Shown: positions 1-11,469 of the stretch, piece after piece
Layout: every line of letters begins with the position of its first letter
Numbering within the stretch: position 1 is the first letter of the stretch
From: Tetracladium setigerum
Lineage: Eukaryota; Ascomycota; Leotiomycetes; Helotiales
Direction: 5' to 3'
NCBI GenBank assembly: GCA_031472005.1
Contig: PZJY01000011.1
Location: 1,116,001 to 1,180,000 of the forward strand
Length of the DNA stretch: 64,000 nt
The notes under the pieces: generated by a model
Told to the model about the DNA's origin: nothing
What the model saw: the letters and a program-made list of their open reading frames with translations, nothing else
Database searches by the model: none
Position numbers and translations under genes: made by a program

Positions 1-1303
1 AAGCCAAATTAAAAATGTTTTAACCAGTTTCCTGCTCCCTCTTTCTTCTCGTGACTCTTGATCTTTTTCCAGACTTGTTAAAAAGGTGCTGTTGTGTAAG
101 GGGGTTTCGTCCATAGTGCTTGGCATTCGGCTCGCTTCAAAATACTGCATCATCAAATTCGGGATGATGCAGGTACCAAGTATCTGTGAGAAGGACACGA
201 CATGAAGGATTTCAGAGGAATGGGGGCCAAACGAAGACGGTGTATATATTCGTTGTCTTACTAATTTTCATAGCATCGTCATCACCACCGCTACTTTCTT
301 CAAATCTGCCATTTCATGTACAAAACTAAAGTATGATAAAACCCCCATCCTCGTCAAGTTCACGAGCTTTTGTGTGTTTCTATATATTCCATCATATTGA
401 TGGTCAATTACAGAATCTGGAAATTTAGATTCCATCACACACCTTTAGAAATGATCTATTCTTCGGAGGGAAGGAAAATGTTGGGCTTGATTCAGACTTT
501 GGGTGAAAGTCGTGGTGAGTGAGACATCTCATTAATCACATAATTGATACGGGATGAGACTACAGTATGCTTCTCCCCATCTATCCCGTTCTCCTCTTTG
601 CTAGATACATATCTACGACTAATACTACTCTGCTGCATCTTCTTTACCTTCCCAACGATTTCTAAGCCCTGCACCCCCACTCATCCCGTCTCTGTGTAGA
701 AAGTATCAACCAGCTTCCTTCCCCTTTCTTCCTTGGAAGTTGGGAATATTCTTTGTTGGCATTTTGTGTGAGTTCGTTGAGCCTCGACAAGTGATCTGCT
801 TACCTGCAGTGAAGCAAGCGCATAATGCGCGTTAGAGTGCTTGTCTATAATCTCCTCAACATGGGTACAGAATCATGGAAATCAAAGCCCTCCTCCTACA
901 TCGTAGGTACTTGAGAGAATACATTCACTTTAGAAATCGCCACAAGGTATACAGTGAAAAATTCCCCAAAGACGGCAGAAAGTGAAATCCCAAGGAATAA
1001 TTCACTCAGGAGTGACCAAAATCTAGAGAAATTACAGGACATCATAATAATAAATAAATCTATTCGTACATAAGGGAGGTGTGGTGCGGTAGCCCGTTAA
1101 TGTATTTAATTTGGGCTACCTGTAACTGTGATATCACGACTTTCCATCCTGATTCTCACAAGCCAGCCAAAATGACTGAGAGGTTCGCTTGATATAACAC
1201 ATGACCAGAAAGATCACCTCTCCATGCTTTTTTTTCGCCGCTCCCATAAGCCCAATGCATGCATGTCACATGCCTCATCTCTCTAATAGAAGTATAGACT
1301 TCT
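1..1303. other. Intergenic region, left edge to PMT2 3' end
   Basis: No convincing gene was found. The only open frame of note (62 codons, 492-680, minus) has no recognisable features. The stretch lies downstream of the PMT2 gene and probably includes its 3' UTR. A perfect 8-bp inverted repeat (GGTAGCCC at 1088-1095 and GGGCTACC at 1113-1120, 17-nt loop) could form a hairpin about 180 bp beyond the PMT2 stop codon. Confidence 0.6.
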
Positions 1304-3777
1304 CTAATCCGTGATTCTCCATCCGTCAAACCACTTCAAGTATGCGTACTCTTTGTGCGATCCAACCATACCCCATGAGATGGGCATGAAAAGGATGTAG
1401 AGGCCGACGGTTGCGGTGTAAAGGAGGCCATAGATGACGACCTGAACGCTCTTGATCTGGCTCTTCAACACCCAGTCTGTGACGAAACCAAAGGTGAGAA
1501 TGGCGAAGTACAGAGCGGGGTAGTAGTGATGGACGTATGTGACACGCGCCATTGCAACAAAGGGCATGTAGTGGAGGAACCATCCAATGACGGGATAGAT
1601 ACCAGCATAATGGATTTGGTCGATATCAGTTTGGCTTAACTCCTTGTAACCTCGTTGCCAGCGGATCAAGTACCAGAGAACCAACAAACCAAGAAGTGGA
1701 AGAGCAGCGGTCGATCCCCAGTAGACAAGAGGGTTTCCAAGGAGGAAATATTTCACGATACTATCATCCCAGCCGCACATGCGTAGACCAACATTAAGAA
1801 TTGGCCATTGCCAGAACTGAGATGCGAGATCATCTTGCTTGTCGGGATCAGGGACCAGGGCGTTGTTGGATGTCATCATGGCGACATTAAGATGGATGAA
1901 ATCTTGGAAGAAGGGTGATTTGTATGCTCCGGCATCCGCGGCGGGGACTAGTCCTTGGTTAGACAACAACACATGCAGAGATTAAGTTGACTTACGTTTC
2001 TCATTCCAATGAGCCTCGACATTCCAGTGAGTATAGACATCCTTGGGGTTGTTGACTTTGTCACATGTGACTTCAATTTGCTTGAAGCCCCATTGTGGCA
2101 AATTAACGTTGCCAGCGCGAAGATAGCAGCCCAAAATGGTGTGCTTGAGTCTGAAGGCAGTAGTCAAGGTACGGACTCTGCTGCGATCGTTTGATGAAAC
2201 GTCCTTCACGACTTCCATGGTCCAATGATCCTTTTCGTCACCGACAGTGGTGTTTCCATAACAAGAGACCTCCCGATCGGCCTTGGTGATTGGTGCTGCC
2301 ACTTCATGGGAATGAAGGTTACGTCCTGTCTGGGAGTGAACCAAACGGAGAACATCGCCGTCACCAACATACTTGACTGGAGCCTCCGCGTCATATTCGG
2401 GAGATGATCGATTTGGGTAGAACCACCACTCGTTGTTGGCGTCCTTGTGGTGATAACAAGTGATTTGTTGCTGCGAAGATCCTTCAGGGTATGTCTGGAC
2501 ATGGGAGTGCAAAAGACCTCCTCCATAACCCATATTCTTAATGGTGGCTCGAGATCCATAAGCAATTTCAAGAGGACTGTCTTTTCCGACCTCAGTTCCT
2601 CGAAGATTTGCCTGGAACAAAGAGCTCATTTGTGCATCACCAGGACCACTGTTCTCTAGAATGGCGAAATGAAGAGCAAAGGAAAGCATGTAGACCAAGA
2701 CGGGAATTATGATCAAGCCAATGATTCGCGTAGCGAGATGGGTGGCAAGGTCAATCTAGAATAGTGTCAGCGAAATAAGCTGTAGAACTGCAGTATACTG
2801 CGTACCTTGGGCATCTTAGTATCACCAAATTTATTCCACAAGTCTTCGATGGTGTAGAGTCCAACCAGCGCAGTAACGAAAAAGCCAACCCATTTTACAC
2901 TGGTAACACATCCAATGCTGATACCAGTCAACATCAGCCAAACAAACCACTCTGCGCTGAAGCTCTTGTGCTGAAGTCTGTGGAATCTAGCCCAGCAGAG
3001 CATGGTAGTGAATGTGAAGCAAAGGAGCATGGAATCCAAAAGAATGAATCGGCTGATTGTCGTATACGAGTTTTCGCAAAGAACCATCAAGGTAACGAAC
3101 CACACAGCTGGTCTCTTGAAGTTCATTTCTCGTGCGGTATAGTATGCCAATGGAATAGTGACGGCGCCGAAGAAGGCATTGAATGCCCGCATCACAGTAT
3201 AGTTGAGCTCATCCGGGTACTTCTCTCCAGATTTGAATTCGAAAGAGCCGTTGTATCCTGCCAAATATCCAGAGAATCCAACAAGCATCTTTCCAAGAGG
3301 AGGGTGAACATCGAAGTAGAATTCGCGCTTCAAATAATGAGATCCGAACTTCCCAAAACTAGATCGTGGGTTAGAGTTGTGTGGCTCTGACAAGGCTGGG
3401 GAGGGATTCTCACTGGGCTTCATCCCACGTTACAATTGGCGATAGACCAATCTTGTATAACCTTGTGAAGAATGCTAGTATTGTGAAGATGAGTGGCGCG
3501 ATGATAAATTCCCACTCGTCTAGAAATTCTAGAAATGTCTGTTCGGTCTGAAAGGGGGTAAGTTAGCAAACTCCCAACGAAGTCAAGGCTTGCTGCTAGC
3601 AAAGGATTAGGGATTAGTTAGAAATATTCCTACCTTCTTGACCTGCTTCTTCTTGTCATCAACCTCGACTTTGTCGACTTGCAGACCGCTACCGTTTGTA
3701 GAAGATGAGGGCACATTTCGGCGTCTCGCGTTCTCGAAGTCCGCACCGGACGCGACAGCAATCTTTTCAGACGCCAT
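1304..3777 (-). CDS. PMT2: Dolichyl-phosphate-mannose:protein O-mannosyltransferase, PMT2 type
   Basis: Five exons (3777-3634, 3547-3414, 3358-2806, 2755-1996, 1947-1304) join in frame to a protein of 744 aa, the usual PMT length. PMTs transfer mannose from dolichyl-phosphate mannose to Ser/Thr of proteins entering the ER; PMT2 proteins normally pair with PMT1 members. The N-terminal 48 aa are hydrophilic and cytosolic-looking. VTWDEAHFGKFGSHY followed by DVHPPLGKM is the conserved first luminal loop with the catalytic Asp-Glu. Several membrane segments follow, then a MIR region with HSHVQTYPEGS and CYHHKDANNEWW, then a hydrophobic C-terminal block. The wording of the DVHPPLGKM and MIR motifs fits PMT2 better than PMT1 or PMT4. 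The start is the ATG before ASEKIAV; no in-frame stop or frameshift was seen. Confidence 0.95.
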
Positions 3778-4877
3778 ATTTGATTTCAGTCTGTAGCTCT
3801 GCAGCTGCGGGCAGAGAAAAGAATCGCAGACTCCTTTGATGGAGATGCAGAGAAAAGATGGGCGTGGTGGAGTGTATTTCCAGGAGGAGCAAGTCGTAAG
3901 CAAGCTCGGCAGGGAGAAGTGAAGGTGGAGGAAGCTCAGCAAGGGGATGAGACTAGTAGCTTGCACTTGCGGGCATCGAAGTCGATTTCGAAGTCGATAT
4001 CGTCTCGGGGAGATTCTCGAACCCTTCCCTCAATCGTTGTCAAAACTTGCTGGAGCGATCGTGGTCGGCCTGTTGTTGATAAAGTGCCAGTTTCTCCTGA
4101 AGGCCAGATTGCAGGCCAAAAAAAGACCAGCTGGTGACGGCGAACAAGGCTGAATTCACTTGCAGGGATGACACAACCACTCACATCTGACGACCTTCTT
4201 TCAAGCTTAAGGTTTCAAACAACGCGCCATGAAATAACACGCCAGGCATTGGAACTGCGATATACGATGTAGCAGCAGAGTTGGTACATGTATCCAGCCA
4301 CATATACCAACAATTTACGACTTCCCTGGAGTTGTGCTGTGGAAACATATGTGCATTTCGCAGGTTCACCAACCAATTCAACCACCGACATCTTCACCCC
4401 ACCATCCCTCGTATTCACTTTTGGTGGACTATTGCCAGCTGAAAGAAGGAGCATCATTGCCCTTGGTGTGAGGAATGAGGAGCAGATATTTACGCCCACG
4501 ATGTTTGAATACGAGAAATCGGGTTGATAATCCAAGGGAAATTGCCTTGCTCAGATACTGTATCTACCTCCTACCGACCTAGGTATCGAGGGAGGCATTG
4601 TACGTTCCTAACCATCTACCTTAGGCCAAGTGCTCTTATTTGCAACAAATCTTGAATGCTTTTTATGACGGAGATTTACGCTTCCATAACTCAAAGAAAC
4701 CTATGGTCGTGGATTACTGTTCCCCTAAATATGGGTTCAAAAAAGCAAAACCAAAACATGAAAGATTATTCTGACGGACCAATGGATGGGCCGCACAAAT
4801 TTTTCCACGTCTAGAACGTGTGAAATATTCTTTACTTCAAATTTATCTCACTAATATATACTACAAATCCGTCCTAC
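3778..4877. other. Intergenic: PMT2 promoter side and MDR 3' flank
   Basis: No gene was recognised. Overlapping short open frames on both strands (3919-4535) lack domains, plausible intron borders or coding-like composition. The palindrome ACCTAGGT occurs at 4577-4584. Sequence near 3780-3910 is probably the PMT2 5' UTR and core promoter; sequence left of about 4877 is the 3' flank of the dehydrogenase gene. Confidence 0.55.
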
Positions 4878-6332
4878 TCAAAAACGCTTCAAAGCAGGGC
4901 TCCCAGATGTTGCTGGTGCAGAGAACTTCGTCTGCACAAACACCTTCTGCATCCCATCCTCCTTCTTTTCAAACTTATCATACACCGCAACCAAATCCTC
5001 GATATCAACTCGATGAGTGACCATCTTCAACGGATTGATTGTGCCATTTTGGATCAATTCAAGCAGTTCCTCCCAGTATTTATGAACCGGGGCCTGACCA
5101 TTTCCAATAAGTCGAATCCCTCGCTCCATCAAGCTTCCAATGTTAAAATGGTTTGTGTAGCCAACATACACACCCGTGATGCCACAGCTTCCAAAATTTC
5201 TAACTGAAGTTATCATTTCGTTGACAATCTCGGAGGAATCGGTTTCCAATCCTAACATCAGCTCGAAATAATGAGCCCATCCTTTGGGGTATTCTCCAGC
5301 AACGCACTCGAGAGCAACGTCTGGACCTCGGGGTACGAGCTCTCTCACTTTTGTATAGACGGAGGTTCCTCGGGGTAGGGCGCTGTAATCGATTGTTTCA
5401 ATCCTAGGATATTTTTCTTTGATGTAATCGAGTCTCCAGTTGGCGTCGATCATAATAACTCTCGATGCTCCCTTCAGCAAGGAGAAATCGGCAGCCATTT
5501 GTCCAATTGGTCCTAATTTCATGTTAGATACTATATTGTTCAAGTATAAATGAAAAAATCTTACCAGCTCCCCAAATAGCAACCACGTCACCTTCCTTGA
5601 CACCAGTGTCAACAACACAATTCCAAGAAGTACAAATAACGTCCGAAAGATAGAGGCCCATCTCATCCGGGACATTATCGGGCAGCTTCAAAAGATTCAC
5701 ATCTCCAAAAGGAACCCGAACATACTCCGCCTGCCCACCAGCAAACCCACCGGTGAAATGCGAATATCCGAACATCCCAGCAGTGCGTCCACCATACATT
5801 CCATTCTCCAAAGTATTCGAGTTGGTCTTTTCACACTGTGAAGAAAGTTTTTGCTTGCAGTAATAGCAATCACCGCAAGCTATCTGGAAAGATGCAACAA
5901 CACGGTCGCCTTTTTGTAGGTTGGTAACCCCAGATCCGAAAGATTCTACCACGCCGCAGAATTCGTGACCAAGGATGTCACCCTTTTCCATTTCTACGAC
6001 TGAGCCGTGGAGGAGATGCAGGTCTGATCCACAAACGGTACTTCCAGTGACCTTTAGAATTACATCTCTGTCTTCGACCACTCTTGGTTTTGGAACATCC
6101 ACTTCAAAAAGACCTGTTAGTGAACAATTTCAAAGGTATAAAGCTGAGAGTAGCACTTACAAACTTGAACAGAGTTCTTTCCCATCCAACACAAAGCTTT
6201 CATCGTTTCGCCACTTGGGTCCGCATACTTCTTTCTGTCGCGGCCTGGATTTGTGATATCTTGTTCTGTTTCGGCGTTGTCGCCATGACCGAGAGCCTTT
6301 TCTACTTGTCCTGCTGCTTGAGAGAGTGCCAT
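4878..6332 (-). CDS. Zinc-dependent medium-chain alcohol dehydrogenase, formaldehyde dehydrogenase-like
   Basis: Three exons (6332-6161, 6113-5565, 5512-4878) give 451 aa. The protein shows the MDR fold. GSTVCGSDLHL and GHEFCGVV supply the catalytic-zinc Cys and His-Glu. CGDCYYCKQKLSSQC holds the four cysteines of the structural-zinc lobe at the classical 3-3-8 spacing. GAGPIGQMAADFSLLKGA is the Rossmann nucleotide-binding loop. The length and the KALCWMGKNSVQV opening match the subgroup often annotated as glutathione-independent formaldehyde dehydrogenase-like. The substrate cannot be read from sequence and could be another alcohol or aldehyde. It is probably a cytosolic NAD(P)-dependent oxidoreductase. 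A hydrophilic leader of about 40 residues precedes the catalytic domain. No pathway partner lies beside it. Confidence 0.9.
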
Positions 6333-7123
6333 TGTGAAAATTTGCCGATTATAAATTTAAAAAGTAAGTTAGTTGATCAAAGGGCATAGAAATGTAAAAC
6401 GACTGCGAAATTAAATTAAACTTATACAATTTTGCCTGGATAGTTGAAAGTGAGCGCCAATTGGTACTACGTCACTAAACAAAACGTGATGACCTCAGAA
6501 CCAATATTTTCGGAGATATCACCGGCAATGATCATGACAGCTACATTTTAAACAGGATAAATTCGCTGACTGAAAATTCATAAGCATTTCATGGCGCGCG
6601 AAACTGTGGGACTTAGGTATTTGGTCGGCAGTTGCGATATTAAATTGACTTGAACGTGGAATGACCACTAGGTAGCGAAAGCGCTAGCATGACTGAACGT
6701 CGGAGAGCGTCGGTAAACTTGCAATATATCACGCATCCCTCAAATTTAAAGTGATTTGAGGTTCATCCTGTAGGGATCCTAGAGAGATTCTAGCCATGTC
6801 GTGCAGTCCTAGAATTCTTTAGCAGAGGAGACTAGTGAAGTTCAATTCAATACTCGAGCGGAGTGACCCACCCCCTTCAAAGGAAAAACAAGAAGTATGA
6901 TATTATGCGCACAGAGGATTGAAGGATGTATTATAACATGAAATCTCTCGACGATCGATTGTGTGAAATCTCAAACTCCGTCCCTCAGTCCTGTGGCAGC
7001 GAAATTATTCCGTCTAGAACTTCGCAAAGATCTTAACGATAGAAATTGGATGCCCACCAAACACACGGCCATTCAAATCAAGAATGACCCATTTTTCACA
7101 TTTTCTGCCACAGTCGAATCAAG
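6333..7123. other. Intergenic: MDR promoter region
   Basis: No open frame of interest was found. The region is AT-rich and lies between the start of the dehydrogenase gene and the 3' end of the F-box gene, so it should hold the dehydrogenase promoter. I identified no specific regulatory motif. Confidence 0.5.
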
Positions 7124-8873
7124 TTAAGACCATTGGGCAGGTAATTCCACGCTCTTGTCAAAACACCAGACAGTCATGCCATGCCTTTGGCCGAAAAGTA
7201 TCACAAAATCATCATCGCCACAAATGCGCACGAAGTCATTTCCCACAGATTCCCCAATGACAGATGTCATTGTCTCTGTATCGAACCAGTCTTCTCCTTT
7301 TCCTTTCCAGCACCAAGCAGCATCTGACAGAGGCCTCTGCTCGTCTTGTGGTACATAATTGATGTTTCGGTCAGTTGTACCGCCTTGACCATACCACGGT
7401 ATCACGGCTGATGAGCTTGCTTCTTGGTCGCAGCTATTCAAAGCGAGCAATGACGCCTTCTCGACGCCCTCCGGGTCGGTCTTCGATGAATATTCTGTTT
7501 TGAGGACTGGTAGAATTGCTTGGTCGTTCCAAAAGAAGGCTTTCTCGCGGTCCAGATCATGATGTGGAAGATGGTAGGTTTGAAACGCGAATGTTTTGGT
7601 GTCTATTTCGAATGTCATGAGAAGCAGAGAGTCATCAGGCCCGTCGTTTTGGCCGTGTTTGCAGGAGCTTTCTGGAGGGCCACCATTTGGAGCCATGGTA
7701 CAGTAAATGTTGTTATTTAATGCCCAAATTATTTTTGATCGACTCAAAAGAGGCGCAAAGTGATACTTTAATGAGAAACGGGGAGAAACATCCGCATGAT
7801 AAGCTGCGAGTTTCCCCGTAGAGTCATATGACTGGATGGAAACACGACGAACACCATTTTGGTGATTTTTTACATCGTCTGTGATGTCTGTTTGAAAAGT
7901 AACCAAAAAACCTTGATCATTTTCGGAGAAAAAGATACTTATCATTGATGCCGTAGGCTGATATGTGTAAGTACTCGTGTCGAGTGATTTGAGAGAAGCA
8001 CCGATGCTCCATATTAATATCTCTCCTGTGATTGTGACAATTCCGACTTGATTTCCACGTCCTGATATCTTCAACGCTCTGCTAGGTAGGCGTTTTCTAC
8101 TAAGATGGTTTGGGTCTGCAAGAGACCAAGCGCAGATGGTATCACTGGCTCGTAAGTCAGAATGCATTGAATGATGGAGAAGGGATAGACTCACGGGTGA
8201 ACGGTGGATGCAACAAAGTGTTGATCGGAAAGAAACCACTGAATAAGTTACCCATGCTGAAAAACTTTACTGTAACCAGCCTACTTTGTGATCACTGGGT
8301 ATATCATACCTCATGAAAAGGGAGCCGATTTGTTTCCACAAAGCGGTGAATCTGACCTGTTCTTAGATTTCGTGTGAGAATACCGCACGAGTTTTCTCTG
8401 AAAGCTACCCTGCCGCTATTGTACTGCCTTTGATTGTGACCTCTGAACGAGTACTCGGTATTCTCATGATAGTTGTAGTGGTATGAGGAGGTGGATTGAT
8501 ATCGACCGTGTGTCCTTCTCATGTGGTTTACGGCTGCCACATGGAACCATTGCATGGAGGCTTCTTTTACCGGAATCTGTCCAGCAGGATCCAATGGAAG
8601 CCTCTCTGTGAAACCTAGCCAGGCGAGCGGGAAATGTTTCTTCATCACTACCAAGCAAAATTTTGCATCGGAAAAGTTTGTGTACCATGATCGAGACACC
8701 GAACGAAGTCGGAATATATCCTCGAGACTTAAGTGGAGGGCCACCATGGCGAGAATCTCTGGAGGGAGCTTCGAACAAATGTCCATCTGTAGAGTCACAT
8801 CGTTAAGTTGCTTCCGAACCCAACGAATCTCGTGATTTGACAGTGCAGAAAGCAGATCTTCCAGCCTAGACAA
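7124..8873 (-). CDS. F-box protein with a C-terminal beta-propeller-like region
   Basis: The N-terminal exon contains an F-box: KLPPEILAMVALHLSLEDIF, then LRSVSRSW, typical of substrate adaptors of SCF ubiquitin ligases. The C-terminal exon (8148-7124) has repeated short strands ending in W or F, such as GEILIWSIG and GMTVWCFDKS, suggesting a degenerate propeller for target binding. The target is unknown. The 5' end is uncertain: the frame opens at 8873 right after a good acceptor (TTGTCTAG) with no ATG, so either a small first exon lies upstream or translation begins at the internal ATG 8784-8786. The middle is also uncertain: an exon near 8264-8195 must join exons ending at 8310 and starting at 8148. 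A stop-free joint exists, but another frame there reads more like a propeller strand, so one further base error is possible. Confidence 0.75.
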
Positions 8874-11469
8874 CGAGGGGAATTAGCTAGGTATGGCGAG
8901 AGAACGTGATAAAACCATGTATCTTTGTACATGTATCTTGTGAGCACAAGTGCTCTTGATCACTAGGATCGGTTTGTAAGGATTTTCAAGGATAAAATAT
9001 ATGAAGCCAAAGAGTTGAGGATGCATTATTCAAGGCACAGACCTACTGTTCTCGTCGTGCCAAAGTGTTAGGTCTTCCACTCTCGAGCCGCAACGAGTCT
9101 AGCAACCCTCTCAGACTACTGTGGTTATTCATAGCGCGCGTTAGGCATGCGTACGTGACGCTTTACAAGGAGAGTTGGATTCAGGTGGTTTGATATCGAT
9201 GATGCTGATGAGGGGTCCAAAGCTTGAGCTTGAGCCTGAGCCTGAGCCTGAGCCTGAGCTTGAGGTTGACAGCGGGCGCGTTGGCCAGGATATCGCCAAG
9301 ACAGAATTGCCAGAAGCGAGTTTCGCCAAGCCTTATATTTGACAATGCATAAATATACTCTGGACCTCCCTATACAGGCCAGATACTTTGTTGTACTCGG
9401 CTCTCTTCCACTGCACGAGTTGGTTTCTATCTGTTTCTTCTGCTCTTAAGTTTCTCATTCGTCGGGTTATGGTTTTGGAAATTGGCGTTTGGATCACCCT
9501 CCTGCCGCTCTGTTTTGGCAAGTCATCCCTCTCGACTGCCGTACGATTTATTTACTATTGAGCCTGTCCTGTCTCGCCTGTGCACATACATGTCCGCTCC
9601 AGTGGAATAGGCAGGTGACCCACCCCATGTTAGGAGGGGAGTGGTCTTCACTGCCGGCAAATAATGGCACTCTTTTAAAAGCAACCAAGGAATATAAAAT
9701 GCTGTGAAGGGAAGGCAGGAAGAAGGAGGAAGGCCTGTCCTGTCCTGACCCGGACCTGACCTGACGACCTGACTCCTGTAGGTATGCTTCCGTTCCACAG
9801 ATTGTGGTTGTTGACATTCTCCGGACCGCTCGTCGGAATAGCGGAGGACTTCCCCGCACATGTGAAGGTACTGTAGTCTGTCTGTAGCTACTTATTCAAG
9901 ACACTCGCTGGCTCGCTTGCTTCGCATCGAGAAATTCTGTAACATTGTCGATTAATGTTTCATCCGTGCTTTGCATGTTGTTGAAGACTAGTTAGGCGAG
10001 TGACGATGCACACAGAGCGAGACATCGCCTCCCAGGCACGGAGGAGACTTCCAAGCTCACGAAGGAGGACGTGAGGCGGGGGGTGGAGGTGGTGGAGATG
10101 GGGATGGGAATGGGGGATATACTACTCACTTCTTCCTCTCGTCTTCTACTTCTACTTCTTTTACCTTCTTCTTCTTCTTCTTCTCATGACATGACACAAG
10201 CATCCACACCCAAAAAAAGCAGCAGCTTGCATGCTACTCGTAGAAGGGAATGAGGAAGGGAAAAAGCACCACGAAAAAGCAAAAGGAACAAAAAGGTACC
10301 AACCACGTACTGAGAGTACAGTTTGGGTAATTCCTTTACCAGATAGGCAGAGTAGTAGTGAGAGAATAGTGAGAGCAGAGAGAGAGAAGGTTTAATTGCG
10401 ATGACAGACTTTCCATCGCGATTTGTGACAGACTTCTAAAGTCTCTCCGATCCTTCGACGATCCATCATTTTCTTGCCGGCATGCACTGTATCATCCGTT
10501 CAAGATTATGACTTACTTCTATCGCCCATATATACTTCCCCATCATCACTAGTCTTGATTTTCCTGGTCATCATCCTCATCCTCTTCCTCTTCCGTCCTG
10601 CTGTCTCAACCCCCAACTTTAAAACTAGATCTGACCTTCCGTGCTCCGCAAGTGCGTGCGCACATGTCTTTTAGACTTCTTCTTCTTCCTCGCAACAACA
10701 ACCGAGCGAGCGAGCGAGCGAGCCCCCTATTCTTCAACGCTTTTATTCTTAATATTCTTCCTCTTACTACTTTCATTGCTTCTCTGCCTCATGATTAATT
10801 ACATCCGTCTGATGCACAAAAGACTACCGTAGCGATCCACATCTCTCTCCACCACCACCACCACCACCAACACTACTACCACCACCACCACCAACACAAC
10901 CCTACCAACCCTACCCATCCCTACCATCCCTACCTGCCCGACCCTGACGAATTCTAGAATGCGCTTTGGCCTGGACTACTTCTACATTGATAAGGTACGA
11001 CCTCCTCCTGTCGACGGACAGGGCATCACTCCCGAAACCCCCCTCTCCCTCACCACCACCACCCTTCTTCTCCTCTTCCACTCCTGAAGCAGAGGCAAAG
11101 AAATCGCGGGAGAAATCCTCGCCATCGCCATCGCACGAGTCAGAAATCAGTTCCCACCCTTCCTTTTAGCTTCCTCGCCAGTTGCGCCGGCTCTAGAACA
11201 GACTACGAGGCTGAAGCTGAGTAGCCGGGACGGTTGAAACTTGTCTCGCGGGCAGGCACTTCATTCAAAAGTTGCCATCATTCTTCCGACAAAGAAATCT
11301 CTCTTCGCATCTTACTATTGCAGTCCTCCCATTCCTATCCAACTCTTGGGAGCAGCATCTCATGCAATGAGGTACACACACACCACACACCCTCATCGTC
11401 GCAACACATCGATTCCTCGCTTGCCCATTCCTTACTGACGACCGGCCCTTTTCTGCAGGTGACGCGACC
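8874..11469. other. Long intergenic region with 5' leader of the HSF factor
   Basis: No gene was recognised in about 2.6 kb. Low-complexity tracts include GAGCCT repeats (about 9225-9262), CTT repeats (10160-10182), GAGC repeats (about 10700-10722) and CCA repeats (about 10850-10895). The C/T-rich strand over 10450-11460 is typical of a fungal promoter and long 5' leader. A branch-site-like CTGAC followed by TTTTCTGCAG ending at 11458 lies 11 bp before the HSF start codon, suggesting a 5' UTR intron that ends there. The short open frames here are repeat-derived. Confidence 0.55.
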
